A stretch of 64,000 nucleotides of DNA from DASYAN01 sp963727755 (GCA_963727755.1 CAVSHN010000017.1:310001-374000), one strand, 5' to 3'. Positions 1 to 8,221 are shown, counted from the first letter of the stretch. Translations and numbers: made by a program. The notes: a model not told the origin generated them from the sequence alone.

Positions 1-572
1 GTGGCCATACACAAAATATGGACCCGACGCTGCTCTCCTGAGGGTAAACGGAGCAGAGCATAGTCGCCCTCTTTCGCCATTAACTGTGCGCCAACACCCG
101 CACCACGTGCAAGCTGACCGCCACGGCCATGCTCCAACTCAATGTTGTGTATCGTTGTGCCTGTTGGGATATTTTTTAACGGTAGCGCATTGCCAACTCG
201 GATATCGGCATCCGGTCCCGCTTCGACACGGTCACCAACCTTGAGACCCAAGGGAGCAATGATGTAGCGTTTCTCACCATCTACATAATGCAGCAGGGCA
301 ATACGAGAAGTACGATTGGGATCATACTCGATAGCGGCCACCCTAGCTGGCACTCCCAGCTTGTTACGCTTAAAGTCGATAATACGATAAGCACGTTTTG
401 CGCCACCACCACGATGACGAACAGTTATTTTACCCCGGTTGTTACGTCCAGCATGCTTTTTAAGACTAACGGTCAGAGACTTCTCTGGTTTTGTCTTCGT
501 GATCTCTTCAAATGTCGATACCGACATGCCGCGACGCCCAGGCGATGTTGGTTTATATTGTTTTACTGGCAT
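1..572 (-). CDS. rplB: 50S ribosomal protein L2, partial (C-terminus outside window)
   Basis: The reverse strand from an ATG at 572 reads MPVKQYKPTSPGRRGMS and stays open for 190 codons to the window edge. Typical L2 segments are visible, including GRNNRGKITVRHRGGGAKR and the run IEYDPNRTSRIALLHYVDGEKRYI. L2 binds 23S rRNA near the peptidyl-transferase centre and is needed for subunit association. The gene is the last one visible in the S10-type cluster, 11 bases after the rplW stop. The C-terminal third, with the conserved His of the peptidyl-transferase region, is not in the window. The identification is secure; only completeness is unknown. Confidence 0.96.
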   Translation of the reverse strand, partial: MPVKQYKPTSPGRRGMSVSTFEEITKTKPEKSLTVSLKKHAGRNNRGKITVRHRGGGAKRAYRIIDFKRNKLGVPARVAAIEYDPNRTSRIALLHYVDGEKRYIIAPLGLKVGDRVEAGPDADIRVGNALPLKNIPTGTTIHNIELEHGRGGQLARGAGVGAQLMAKEGDYALLRLPSGEQRRVHILCMA

Positions 573-583
573 GTTTTTGTTCC

Positions 584-889
584 TTATGCCTTTAATACAT
601 CAATTGTCTGTCCTTTAGCGACGGTGACAATCGCCTTCTTCCACTCGCGGGCCAGTACAGGCCGAGGGGAAACACCTTTCCGACGAATCCACTTGGGCTT
701 GCCGGGCATACGCATCACATTCACCTTGATAACACGCACGTTGAAGAGACTTTCGACCGCACGACGTATATCAATTTTGGTGGCACCCAACGCCACTTTG
801 AAGGTATACTGATTGCTTTCTTGCAATTTAACCGATTTCTCAGTTACGATACCCTGGCACAGTACTTCAGTGATCTCCACGTGTTCCAT
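584..889 (-). CDS. rplW: 50S ribosomal protein L23
   Basis: The product is 101 residues, normal for L23. The family core (ITEKSVKLQESNQYTFKVAL near residues 15-35, then KIDIRRAVESLFNVRVIKVNVMRMPGKPK) is intact. L23 sits at the polypeptide exit tunnel and docks trigger factor and SRP. Its ATG lies 23 bases inside the 3' end of rplD, in a different frame, so translation is probably coupled to rplD. The rplD end that it overlaps is a non-standard acidic tail, so the overlap probably arose when that tail was added. Confidence 0.95.
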   Translation of the reverse strand: MEHVEITEVLCQGIVTEKSVKLQESNQYTFKVALGATKIDIRRAVESLFNVRVIKVNVMRMPGKPKWIRRKGVSPRPVLAREWKKAIVTVAKGQTIDVLKA

Positions 890-1859
890 CCTCTTCTATT
901 GCTGATTCTGTTTCAGTCTCAGCTGAGTTCGCTTCGTCTGTCGACGTTGCTAGAGGCGTGGCTTGCGCTTCCTCTGCTGATTTTGTTTCAGCCTCAGCTG
1001 AGTTTTCTTCGCCTGTCGACGTTGCTAGAGGCGTGGCTTGTGATTCCTCTTCCTGCGCGGTCAACAGTGCTTGTTTCTCATCTTCCTCAGCAACCTTGCG
1101 GCTTGCATCTTCAGCACTGAGCCCTTCACCAAAGACCAGTTCGAGCCAGCGCACGGTCTGAACAGGCATCACAACATAATCATGCTTAAGTAACTCAATC
1201 ACATTGATCGAGCAGACATGTTGTACCTTAGCAGTTGGGACATTGCGGGTCGATAACACGATATTTTCGTCGCGACATGGCAGCAGCATCAATACCTTAA
1301 ATGCATCCTCAAGTGCATCCTCAAGTGCATCCACTCCCCCATCCTTAGAGGTTGTATGGGAACCGGATGCATTTCTTTGCGGTCCCGGCTGGGCTTCTTG
1401 ACTAGCCTTGCCACCAATTGGCAACTTATTCAGAATTTCTAGCATATCCCTGGTGCGCGGCTGCTCCAGCGATAGGTTATCAACAACAATAAGAGATTTA
1501 TTAGCAACTTTATCTGACAAAACTGAACGGATTGCCAAGCGACGCATCTTCTTAGGCACGTCTTGATGGTACGGATGCGGCCTGGGACCAAACACAATAC
1601 CACCGTGACGAAACTGAGGTGCACGCGTACTACCCTGGCGAGCGTTACCCGTTCCCTTTTGTCGATAGGGCTTTTTATTACCGCCCGAAACTTCACCGCG
1701 AGTCTTAGTCGAAGCATTCCCCTGGCGGCGATTGACCAGTTGCGCAGTGACAACCTGATGGAGAACCGCCATATTAGGAGTAACCCCGAACACTTGCTCG
1801 CTCAATTCGAGCTGTTCCAAGGCCTCTCCGGCCTGATTATACACCGTAGTCGAGGGCAT
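867..1859 (-). CDS. rplD: 50S ribosomal protein L4 with palindromic-element insert and acidic tail
   Basis: L4 is usually about 205 residues; this one is 330. The standard L4 loop is present (RRQGNASTKTRGEVSGGNKKPYRQKGTG and the FGPRPHPYHQDVPKKMRRLA region). Two additions explain the extra length. The first is an insert around residues 150-190 containing GSHTTSKDG at 166-174, encoded by a copy of the local palindromic repeat and followed by a short ALED duplication. The second is an acidic tail from about residue 250 with a 25-residue sequence repeated twice (ATPLATSTGEENSAE and ATPLATSTDEANSAE). L4 binds 23S rRNA, lines the exit tunnel and in some bacteria regulates the S10 operon. The reading frame is intact, so the inserts appear to be translated. 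Confidence 0.93.
   Translation of the reverse strand: MPSTTVYNQAGEALEQLELSEQVFGVTPNMAVLHQVVTAQLVNRRQGNASTKTRGEVSGGNKKPYRQKGTGNARQGSTRAPQFRHGGIVFGPRPHPYHQDVPKKMRRLAIRSVLSDKVANKSLIVVDNLSLEQPRTRDMLEILNKLPIGGKASQEAQPGPQRNASGSHTTSKDGGVDALEDALEDAFKVLMLLPCRDENIVLSTRNVPTAKVQHVCSINVIELLKHDYVVMPVQTVRWLELVFGEGLSAEDASRKVAEEDEKQALLTAQEEESQATPLATSTGEENSAEAETKSAEEAQATPLATSTDEANSAETETESAIEEDGTRGDH
912..1062. repeat. 75-bp direct repeat encoding the L4 acidic tail
   Basis: The motif GTCGACGTTGCTAGAGGCGT occurs at about 940 and again at about 1015, giving a period of 75 bp (25 codons). The surrounding sequence is also similar. The repeat keeps the frame open and encodes the duplicated Ala/Glu/Ser/Thr-rich tail of L4. 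Confidence 0.75.
1326..1373. repeat. Palindromic element copy inside rplD
   Basis: The core CCATCCTTAGAGGTTGTATG, followed by GGAACCGGATGCATT, matches the family seen between and within genes from 1 to 18 kb. It is read in frame as GSHTTSKDG in L4. Adjacent AGTGCATCC repeats encode the ALED duplication. Confidence 0.85.
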
Positions 1860-1865
1860 TTCGCT

Positions 1866-2837
1866 TTACCTCAGCTTCCTAATCATGAGCAAGCCGCCAT
1901 TGGCACCAGGAACAGAGCCCTTCACCACCAGCAAATTACGCTCAGGATCAGCTTGAATTACTTGCAACTTCTTCGCTGTTATCCGCGCATTCCCCATGCG
2001 ACCAGCCATACGAGTCCCCTTGAGAACGCGACCCGGCGTAGTACCAGAACCAATCGAACCAGGAGCACGAGACCTATCTGACTGACCATGTGTCCTCTGA
2101 CCACCACCAAAGCCGTGGCGCTTCATAACACCCTGGAAGCCTTTTCCTTTTGACGTCCCAACGATATCAACAGCCTCGCCATTTACGAAGAGACCAACGT
2201 CAAATAATGAACCCAGTTCAACCTTATCAGGGGTTATCCCTTGCTGTAACTCAACTTCTCGTATCACTCTGAAAGGGCCTACAACTGGCCCGGGGCGACG
2301 CTGGCGGTTTTGCTGTATCTTCAGCAGTTTCTCTATCTGCTTATCAGGCTTTGACTCTAAATGCTTCTGCTGCTCATCTCTCTGTAAAGCATTTGGATCA
2401 CCATCCTTAGAGGTTGTATGTGATCCAAACGCTTTATCTTGTGCTGTCTCTACTGAGCTTTTTGCATCCTTTTCCTCTGCGGAATCAGAAGATGACTGGG
2501 CACTAAGGGCATCCTGTAATGCATCCTCTTCCCCATCCTTAGATGTTGTATGGGAACCGGAAGCCTTTAACTCTTGTTGGTGCATTTGTAGACGCTTGCG
2601 CTGTGCCTTCAATAAGGGCAAACTATGTCCGAGATGGCCCAATTGAGGACGTGTCGCTCTATTAACAGGCCTCTGCTCAAAACCGATCTGGACCGCATTA
2701 TAGCCATCATGATCAACCGTCTTGACCTGAGTCACAACACACGGACCAGCCTCAATCACGGTAACCGGGATAACGGTTCCATTGGGCCCGAAAACCTGCG
2801 TCATGCCGATTTTCCTCCCCAACAATGCATTCAGCAT
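1866..2837 (-). CDS. rplC: 50S ribosomal protein L3 with large internal insert
   Basis: L3 is normally about 210 residues; this one is 323. The N-terminus (MLNALLGRKIGMTQVFGPNG) and the C-terminal half (VDIVGTSKGKGFQGVMKRHGFGGG, then SRAPGSIGSGTTPGRVLKGTRM) are canonical. The roughly 110 extra residues lie between about 70 and 190. This region carries two GSHTTSKDG peptides (94-102 and 138-146), each encoded by a palindromic element, and is otherwise charged and probably unstructured. L3 binds domain VI of 23S rRNA and is one of the first proteins assembled. The stop lies 6 bases before the rplD start. The frame is intact despite two insertions, which implies tolerated surface loops. Confidence 0.94.
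   Translation of the reverse strand: MLNALLGRKIGMTQVFGPNGTVIPVTVIEAGPCVVTQVKTVDHDGYNAVQIGFEQRPVNRATRPQLGHLGHSLPLLKAQRKRLQMHQQELKASGSHTTSKDGEEDALQDALSAQSSSDSAEEKDAKSSVETAQDKAFGSHTTSKDGDPNALQRDEQQKHLESKPDKQIEKLLKIQQNRQRRPGPVVGPFRVIREVELQQGITPDKVELGSLFDVGLFVNGEAVDIVGTSKGKGFQGVMKRHGFGGGQRTHGQSDRSRAPGSIGSGTTPGRVLKGTRMAGRMGNARITAKKLQVIQADPERNLLVVKGSVPGANGGLLMIRKLR
2389..2432. repeat. Palindromic element copy in rplC with changed stem arms
   Basis: Here the loop is conserved but both arms differ from the consensus. GCATTTGGATCAC (2389-2401) pairs with GTGATCCAAACGC (2420-2432) with one mismatch. The matching change on both sides suggests that the hairpin itself is maintained. Confidence 0.8.
2518..2565. 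repeat. Second palindromic element copy in rplC
   Basis: TGCATCC, then CCCCATCCTTAGATGTTGTA and TGGGAACCGG, match the family consensus. It encodes the first GSHTTSKDG of L3. Confidence 0.8.
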
Positions 2838-2899
2838 AGATATTACCTCTTTCCTTTATTTCAATCTCAATCTCAACTGAGCCTGAACATCGTAATCCA

Positions 2900-2951
2900 T
2901 TTCATCTTCCAGTCCTTCTTCCAGTCCTAAGCAGGTTGTATGAAGATGAAA
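2900..2951. repeat. Hairpin between rpsJ and rplC, related element
   Basis: TTTCATCTTC at 2900-2909 pairs perfectly with GAAGATGAAA at 2942-2951. The loop ends in CAGGTTGTAT, resembling the palindromic element loop, and contains a duplicated CAGTCCT segment. It lies between the rpsJ stop and the rplC start. Confidence 0.65.
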
Positions 2952-2960
2952 CGGACTCCT

Positions 2961-3287
2961 CTACAATCTGACTTCAATATCTACGCCTGCAGGTAGGTTC
3001 AAACGGGTCAAGGCTTCAACGGTCTTATTTGTCGGATCAATAATGTCAATCAAACGTTTATGAGTACGAATTTCGAACTGTTCGCGAGAATCCTTATCGA
3101 TAAACGGGGATCGCATCACAGTATACTTTTGAATTTGTGTTGGCAACGGCACTGGTCCCGAGACTCGCGCCCCTGTTTGTTGTGCAGTATCCACAATTTG
3201 TTGTGCCGACTGATCAAGAATGCGATGATCGAACGCCTTCAGCCGAATACGGATACGCTGCTTTACAGCTGTTGCTGCAGAAGCCAT
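2961..3287 (-). CDS. rpsJ: 30S ribosomal protein S10
   Basis: The product is 108 residues with the S10 core: IRIRLKAFDHRILDQSAQQIVDTA, then VSGPVPLPTQIQKYTVMRSPFIDK, and the loop SREQFEIRTHKRLIDI. S10 is part of the 30S head and also serves as NusE in antitermination. A short N-terminal extension (MASAATAVKQ) precedes the fold. A GGAG-type ribosome site (AGGAGAAAATT) precedes the ATG. It lies between tuf and rplC, as in the joined str-S10 operons of many bacteria. Confidence 0.95.
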   Translation of the reverse strand: MASAATAVKQRIRIRLKAFDHRILDQSAQQIVDTAQQTGARVSGPVPLPTQIQKYTVMRSPFIDKDSREQFEIRTHKRLIDIIDPTNKTVEALTRLNLPAGVDIEVRL

Positions 3288-3348
3288 AATTTTCTCCTAA
3301 ATATGGTAAGGGGTCAGAGGGCTCTTTACCTAAAGGTACACAGTTGCA

Positions 3349-3441
3349 CGGGCGCAAATTATTGCTAGTAATTTGGGGCCCCTACACATGCATGTCCATA
3401 ACCCCTATTCAGTAGGGCGCAATGAATTGGGCCCCTACATC
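3349..3441. repeat. Duplicated GGGCGCAA...GGGCCCCTACA hairpin repeat after tuf
   Basis: In the tuf-rpsJ gap, GGGCGCAA followed by AATT and GGGGCCCCTACA occurs twice (about 3351-3392 and 3415-3438). Each copy has the make-up of a small imperfect hairpin typical of dispersed intergenic repeats. No coding sequence is seen in this gap. Confidence 0.5.
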
Positions 3442-3454
3442 TCCTAAAAGGCGG

Positions 3455-4660
3455 TTAGCCAAGCACGTTCGTGCAGATGCCAGCCCCAACGGTGCGCCCA
3501 CCTTCACGAATAGCGAACTTGACGCCTTCTTCCATTGCCACGGGCTGGATCAACTCAACCGTCATCTCAATATTATCCCCCGGTATCACCATCTCGACCC
3601 CTTCTGGCAATTTGATCGAGCCAGTCACATCCGTGGTTCGCACATAGAACTGTGGACGATACCCATTGAAGAATGGTGTATGTCGACCACCCTCTTCCTT
3701 CGAAAGCACGTACACCTGTGCCTTAAACACTTTGTGCGGCTTGATCGATCCGGGTTTGGAGAGTACTTGTCCACGAGCGATGTCCGCTCGCTCTATGCCA
3801 CGCAGCAAACATCCCACATTGTCACCCGCCTGGCCTTGATCCAGTATCTTCTGGAACATTTCGACTCCAGTCACCACCACATTGCGGGTCTCCTCTTGCA
3901 TCCCCACGATCTCGATATTGTCGCCAATCTTGACCACTCCGCGCTCGATACGGCCCGTGGCTACGGTTCCACGACCCTTAATGCCGAAGACATCTTCCAC
4001 TGGCATCAGGAAGGGCTTATCGGTCGCACGAGGAGGTGTAGGAATATAGGAATCCACTGCATCCATCAGTTCCCAGATACACTTGGCATCGGGATCATTG
4101 CGCGAGAGATCGCCTTTGCTCTCTAGTGCTTTGAGGGCTGAGCCTCGAACGACGGGGACGTCGTCACCGGGGAACTGATACTTGGAGAGCAATTCTCGCA
4201 CTTCCAGTTCGACCAGTTCCAGTAACTCCTCATCATCCATCATGTCCACTTTATTGAGGAAGACGACCATAGCAGGTACTTCTACCTGACGAGCAAGTAG
4301 GACGTGCTCACGGGTCTGAGGCATCGGACCATCAGGAGCACTTACCACTAGGATGGCACCATCCATCTGGGCGGCACCAGTGATCATATTCTTAATATAG
4401 TCGGCGTGACCTGGGCAGTCGACGTGGGCATAGTGACGCTTCTCTGTCTCATACTCCAGATGGGCAATCGCGATGGTGATGCCACGTTCTCGCTCTTCTG
4501 GAGCTTTATCGATCTGGTCAAAGGCCGTATATTTGGCAAGCTGAGCTGTTGCCAACACCTTGGTGATGGCTGCTGTCAAGGTTGTCTTGCCATGGTCAAT
4601 ATGTCCAATTGTGCCAACGTTCACATGCGGCTTTGTCCGCTCAAACTTCTTCTTTGCCAT
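3455..4660 (-). CDS. tuf: Elongation factor Tu
   Basis: The product is 401 residues from the ATG at 4660 (MAKKKFERTKPHVNVG). A longer reading would begin at a TTG at 4678, but that codon overlaps the GGAGG ribosome site, so the ATG is chosen. GTPase motifs are visible: GHIDHGKTTL (P-loop), DCPGH, NKVDM. Domains 2 and 3 follow (GRGTVATGRIERG; GGRHTPFFNGYRPQFYVRTTDVTG). EF-Tu delivers aminoacyl-tRNA to the ribosomal A site. It follows fusA as in the str operon. The frame is intact and the length is normal. Confidence 0.97.
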   Translation of the reverse strand: MAKKKFERTKPHVNVGTIGHIDHGKTTLTAAITKVLATAQLAKYTAFDQIDKAPEERERGITIAIAHLEYETEKRHYAHVDCPGHADYIKNMITGAAQMDGAILVVSAPDGPMPQTREHVLLARQVEVPAMVVFLNKVDMMDDEELLELVELEVRELLSKYQFPGDDVPVVRGSALKALESKGDLSRNDPDAKCIWELMDAVDSYIPTPPRATDKPFLMPVEDVFGIKGRGTVATGRIERGVVKIGDNIEIVGMQEETRNVVVTGVEMFQKILDQGQAGDNVGCLLRGIERADIARGQVLSKPGSIKPHKVFKAQVYVLSKEEGGRHTPFFNGYRPQFYVRTTDVTGSIKLPEGVEMVIPGDNIEMTVELIQPVAMEEGVKFAIREGGRTVGAGICTNVLG

Positions 4661-4722
4661 ATCAGAAACATCCTCCAACCCCTAAGGGGGTACAATTATA
4701 ATTTTAAGCGGGCTGTAATCCA

Positions 4723-4761
4723 TTTCACACACCGCTCTATAGAGAATGTATGTGTGTGAAA
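4723..4761. repeat. Hairpin in the fusA-tuf spacer
   Basis: TTTCACACAC (4723-4732) pairs with GTGTGTGAAA (4752-4761) around a 19-base loop ending in ATGTAT. The layout resembles the rpsJ-rplC hairpin and the palindromic elements, but with other arm sequences. No T-run follows, so it is not a clear terminator. Confidence 0.6.
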
Positions 4762-4822
4762 CGAATTAGTAACACACCCACGGGACAATACCCAAAGGGT
4801 ACATGACGGTAGCAGTGGCAGA

Positions 4823-6901
4823 CTACCGACTACTCTTCTTAGCGATAATCTCGTCAGCAATATTCTTCGGGACAGGATCGTAGTGAGCAAACTCCATCGT
4901 ATAGTTTGCACGTCCACTTGTCATCGAGCGGAGATCATTCACATAGCCGAACATCGCAGCAAGAGGAACATATCCCCGCACCACATATGATGATCCACGA
5001 CTCTCCATACCTAGAATAGTTCCACGGCGACGATTGAGATCACCAATCACATCACCATAAAAATCTTCCGAGACAGTCACCTCTACTAGCATTATAGGCT
5101 CAAGCAGAATGGGGTTCGCCTTGCGAGTAGCTTCACGGATAGCCAACGAACCAGCGGTTTTGAAAGCCATCTCATTGGAGTCGACCTCATGGTATGAACC
5201 ATCGTAGAGGGTAACCTTCACATCGATCATTGGATAACCAGCAACAATACCGTTTTCCAATGACTCCTTGACTCCACTTTCCACTGGCTTGATATATTCC
5301 CTGGGCACAGTACCACCAACAATGGCATTAACAAACTCAAAGCCCTTACCGCGCTCGTTTGGCTCTGCGCGTATCCAAACATCACCATACTGACCATGGC
5401 CACCCGTCTGACGCACATGCTTACCTTGAGCTTTGACCTCACGCGTAATCGTCTCACGGTAAGCGACCTGCGGGCGACCAACGTTTGCCTCGACCTTAAA
5501 CTCACGGAATAACCGATCCACGAGCACTTCGAGATGCAACTCCCCCATACCACTAATGATGGTCTGACCACTTTCCAGATCGGTATGCAACTGAAAAGTA
5601 GGATCTTCTTCAGCCAGCTTATTGAGAGCAATGGCCATTTTATCTTGATCTGAGCGCGTCTTCGGCTCAATAGCTTGCGAGATCACTGGCTGGGGAAAGG
5701 TAATCTGTTCTAGCACAACAGGGTGCTGAGGATCAGCGAGCGTATCACCTGTGAACGTGTTGCGCAGGCCAACCGCAGCACAAATGTCACCAGCACGGAT
5801 CTCATCGATATCTTCGCGGTGATTAGCATGCATACGCAAGAGGCGTCCAATACGCTCACTCTTCCCTTTAATAGTGTTCTCAACCGAAGCGCCTTTTGTC
5901 ATGACACCAGAATAAACGCGTAAGTACGAGAGACGACCAACAAAAGGATCAGAAACGATCTTAAAGACGAGGGCACTGAAAGGACTAGCATCATCAACTG
6001 TGCGAGTCACCATCTCACCTGTATCAGGATCGATGCCAGTAGGAGGAGGGATATCCAGAGGAGATGGCAGGTATGCAATGATTGCATCTAACATAGCCTG
6101 CACACCCTTATTCTTCAAAGAACTCCCGCACAATACCGGAACCATCTTGCTGGCAATCGTAGCCTTGCGTAAAGCTACCATCAACTCTTCTGTTGAGATT
6201 TCTTCACCTTCAAGATATTTGAGGGTCAGCTCCTCGTCGGTTTCAGCAATACGCTCAATTAGCGATTCTCGACGCTGATCAAAGTCGGCCTGCAACTCCT
6301 GAGGGATTGCAATCTGCTGTGATGTCGTACCCAGATTGTCAGTAAAAATGACGGCCTGCTGGCTAACCAGATCAATAAACCCCTTGAAATCACTCTCACG
6401 TCCAATAGGGATTTGGATCGGCAATGGCACTGCCCCCAAACGCTCACGGATCATATCCACACAGCGCCAGAAGTCTGCACCAACGCGGTCCATTTTATTG
6501 ACAAAACAGACACGGGGAACACTATATTTGTTTGCTTGACGCCACACTGTTTCAGACTGTGGCTCTACGCCTGCGACGGCATCAAAAACGACCACCCCAC
6601 CGTCGAGTACACGTAGTGAACGCTCGACTTCAGCCGTAAAATCCACGTGCCCGGGGGTGTCGATAATATTAATCCGATGATCTTGCCAGAAACAAGTTGT
6701 TGCCGCCGATGTGATTGTAATACCGCGTTCCTGCTCCTGGGGCATCCAGTCCATTGTGGCAGCCCCTTCATGAACTTCACCAATACGGTGAATCTTCTTG
6801 GTATAGAAGAGGACACGCTCGGTAGTAGTTGTCTTACCAGCGTCAATATGAGCAATGATACCGATATTTCTTGTTTTCTCTAGTGGGAATTCTCTTGTCA
6901 T
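4823..6901 (-). CDS. fusA: Elongation factor G
   Basis: The product is 692 residues, normal for EF-G. GTPase motifs: AHIDAGKTTTTER, DTPGHVDFTAEVERSLRVLD and NKMDR. Domain IV is present (YRETITREVKAQGKHVRQTGGHGQYGDV), as is the C-terminal domain ending PKNIADEIIAKKSSR. EF-G drives tRNA-mRNA translocation and, with RRF, ribosome recycling. It starts 9 bases after the rpsG stop, so the two are probably translationally coupled. The frame is intact over its whole length, in contrast to rpoB nearby. Confidence 0.97.
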   Translation of the reverse strand: MTREFPLEKTRNIGIIAHIDAGKTTTTERVLFYTKKIHRIGEVHEGAATMDWMPQEQERGITITSAATTCFWQDHRINIIDTPGHVDFTAEVERSLRVLDGGVVVFDAVAGVEPQSETVWRQANKYSVPRVCFVNKMDRVGADFWRCVDMIRERLGAVPLPIQIPIGRESDFKGFIDLVSQQAVIFTDNLGTTSQQIAIPQELQADFDQRRESLIERIAETDEELTLKYLEGEEISTEELMVALRKATIASKMVPVLCGSSLKNKGVQAMLDAIIAYLPSPLDIPPPTGIDPDTGEMVTRTVDDASPFSALVFKIVSDPFVGRLSYLRVYSGVMTKGASVENTIKGKSERIGRLLRMHANHREDIDEIRAGDICAAVGLRNTFTGDTLADPQHPVVLEQITFPQPVISQAIEPKTRSDQDKMAIALNKLAEEDPTFQLHTDLESGQTIISGMGELHLEVLVDRLFREFKVEANVGRPQVAYRETITREVKAQGKHVRQTGGHGQYGDVWIRAEPNERGKGFEFVNAIVGGTVPREYIKPVESGVKESLENGIVAGYPMIDVKVTLYDGSYHEVDSNEMAFKTAGSLAIREATRKANPILLEPIMLVEVTVSEDFYGDVIGDLNRRRGTILGMESRGSSYVVRGYVPLAAMFGYVNDLRSMTSGRANYTMEFAHYDPVPKNIADEIIAKKSSR

Positions 6902-6910
6902 GATTTGTTC

Positions 6911-7381
6911 TTACCAGCGATAATGAGCGAAGGCTTTATTTGACTCCGCCATCTTGTGAGTCTCTTCACGCTTCTTGATAGTAGCACCTTGACCTGTAGC
7001 CGCGTCCATCAACTCGTTGGCAAGCTTTTCGGCCATCGATTTGCCTGGACGAGCACGAGCAGCCTTAATGAGCCAGCGCATGGCTAGCGCATTGCCGCGA
7101 TCCCGACGCACATCAATAGGAACCTGATACGTTGAACCACCAACACGACGAGGTTTCACCTCAATAGTTGGTGTAGCATTCTTGAGTGCCTGATCGAAAA
7201 CATCGAGGGGTGGACGTTTCTGCTTAGCCTCAATTGCTTCAAACGCTTGATAGATAATGCGCTCCGCTAGGCTGCGCTTGCCATCGATCATCAATTTACT
7301 AATGAAGCGGGCCACATTTCTGCTCTTATATTTTGCATCCGGCTCACTTGGCCGTCGCACCACTCTCTTGCGCCTCGGCAT
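6911..7381 (-). CDS. rpsG: 30S ribosomal protein S7
   Basis: The product is 156 residues, exactly the usual S7 size. It begins MPRRKRVVRRPSEPDAKYKS and has the ALKNATPTIEVKPRRVGGSTYQVP and RWLIKAARARPGKSMAEKLANEL blocks. S7 nucleates the 30S head at the 3' domain of 16S rRNA and often represses the str operon. The 387-base gap to rpsL is unusually long for this pair and contains structured repeats that may affect S7 expression. Confidence 0.96.
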   Translation of the reverse strand: MPRRKRVVRRPSEPDAKYKSRNVARFISKLMIDGKRSLAERIIYQAFEAIEAKQKRPPLDVFDQALKNATPTIEVKPRRVGGSTYQVPIDVRRDRGNALAMRWLIKAARARPGKSMAEKLANELMDAATGQGATIKKREETHKMAESNKAFAHYRW

Positions 7382-7433
7382 GTTTTACCAGCCTTTCAAT
7401 TACTTAAGATAGATATCTAGCGGACACCAGAAA

Positions 7434-7483
7434 AGGCGTCGATTCGACTGGGGATCTTCATCCCCAATCTACTTCGGACGCCT
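7434..7483 (-). terminator. Two-level hairpin with short T-run between rpsL and rpsG
   Basis: An inner stem TGGGGAT/ATCCCCA (7449-7455 with 7460-7466, loop CTTC) is nested in an outer stem AGGCGTC/GACGCCT (7434-7440 with 7477-7483). On the transcribed (minus) strand the outer arm is followed by TTTT. This could act as a weak terminator or attenuator; an S7-binding role is only a guess. Confidence 0.45.
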
Positions 7484-7550
7484 ACACGCGGGTGCCTATC
7501 CAGATATTTAAAGCAGCCTCGGCATTAATACATTCTTAAACACATTCTGC

Positions 7551-7682
7551 AATGCATTCGATCCGCCAGTCCTGAGCAGGCTGTACGCGAACCGAACGCA
7601 TTGTCCCCATCCTTGAAGGTTGTATGGGAACCGAATGTATTTATCCCCCATCATTAAATGATGTATGGGAACCGAACGTATT
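7551..7682. repeat. Three palindromic elements in the rpsL-rpsG spacer
   Basis: Three adjacent copies end in CGAACCGAACGCATT (7602), GGGAACCGAATGTATT (about 7641) and GGGAACCGAACGTATT (about 7682). The first has a different loop (CAGTCCTGAGCAGGCTGTA), like the rpsJ-rplC hairpin. The other two carry CCCCATCCTTGAAGGTTGTA and CCCCATCATTAAATGATGTA. Apart from these and the hairpin at 7434, nothing else is seen in the 387-base gap. Confidence 0.8.
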
Positions 7683-7768
7683 ACTCGCTAACCTGGAGAA
7701 CACCCGACAATCACCACAATAACGGGTTCGAGAACCTGCTTACGATGGCGTGTGATTAGCGGAATTAC

Positions 7769-8221
7769 TTATTTCTTCCCGCCCTTTGTTGGAGCAGCTG
7801 CCTGACCTGGCTTAGGACGCTTAGCTCCATACTTTGAGCGACCTCGACGGCGCTTTGAAACGCCTTCGCTATCTAATGTGCCACGGACAATATGGTAACG
7901 GACACTCGGCAGATCTTTCACACGTCCACCACGGATAAGCACTACCGAGTGCTCTTGAAGATTATGCCCTTCACCAGGAATATAGGCAGTGACCTCCATC
8001 TGATTCGAGAGACGAACACGTGCAATTTTGCGCATTGCCGAATTCGGCTTCTTAGGTGTCATGGTACGTACCTGCGTACAGACACCACGCTTCTGGGGCG
8101 ACCCACGCAAGCGGGAGGTCCTGTTCTTTAAGGCATTGTATGAATATAACAACGCCGGGGCCTTCACTTTTTTCTGTTTCTGCGAGCGGCCCTTCCGGAC
8201 CAACTGATTAATTGTCGGCAA
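7769..8221 (-). CDS. rpsL: 30S ribosomal protein S12
   Basis: The product is 150 residues, with the S12 core MPTINQLVRKGRSQKQKKVK, then GVCTQVRTMTPKKPNSAMRKIARV and the loop GEGHNLQEHSVVLIRGGRVKDLPSVRYHIVRG. The decoding-site lysines (KKPNSA and the RVKDLP region) are in place. The C-terminus has an extra basic tail (GAKRPKPGQAAAPTKGGKK) beyond the usual 124 residues. S12 monitors codon-anticodon pairing. It lies downstream of rpoC with a 104-base spacer. Confidence 0.96.
   Translation of the reverse strand: MPTINQLVRKGRSQKQKKVKAPALLYSYNALKNRTSRLRGSPQKRGVCTQVRTMTPKKPNSAMRKIARVRLSNQMEVTAYIPGEGHNLQEHSVVLIRGGRVKDLPSVRYHIVRGTLDSEGVSKRRRGRSKYGAKRPKPGQAAAPTKGGKK

Noticed and set aside
288..812. 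174-codon plus-strand ORF over rplB/rplW
   Set aside because: Antisense shadow of two ribosomal genes on the minus strand.
3422..4126. 234-codon plus-strand ORF opposite tuf
   Set aside because: Antisense shadow of EF-Tu.
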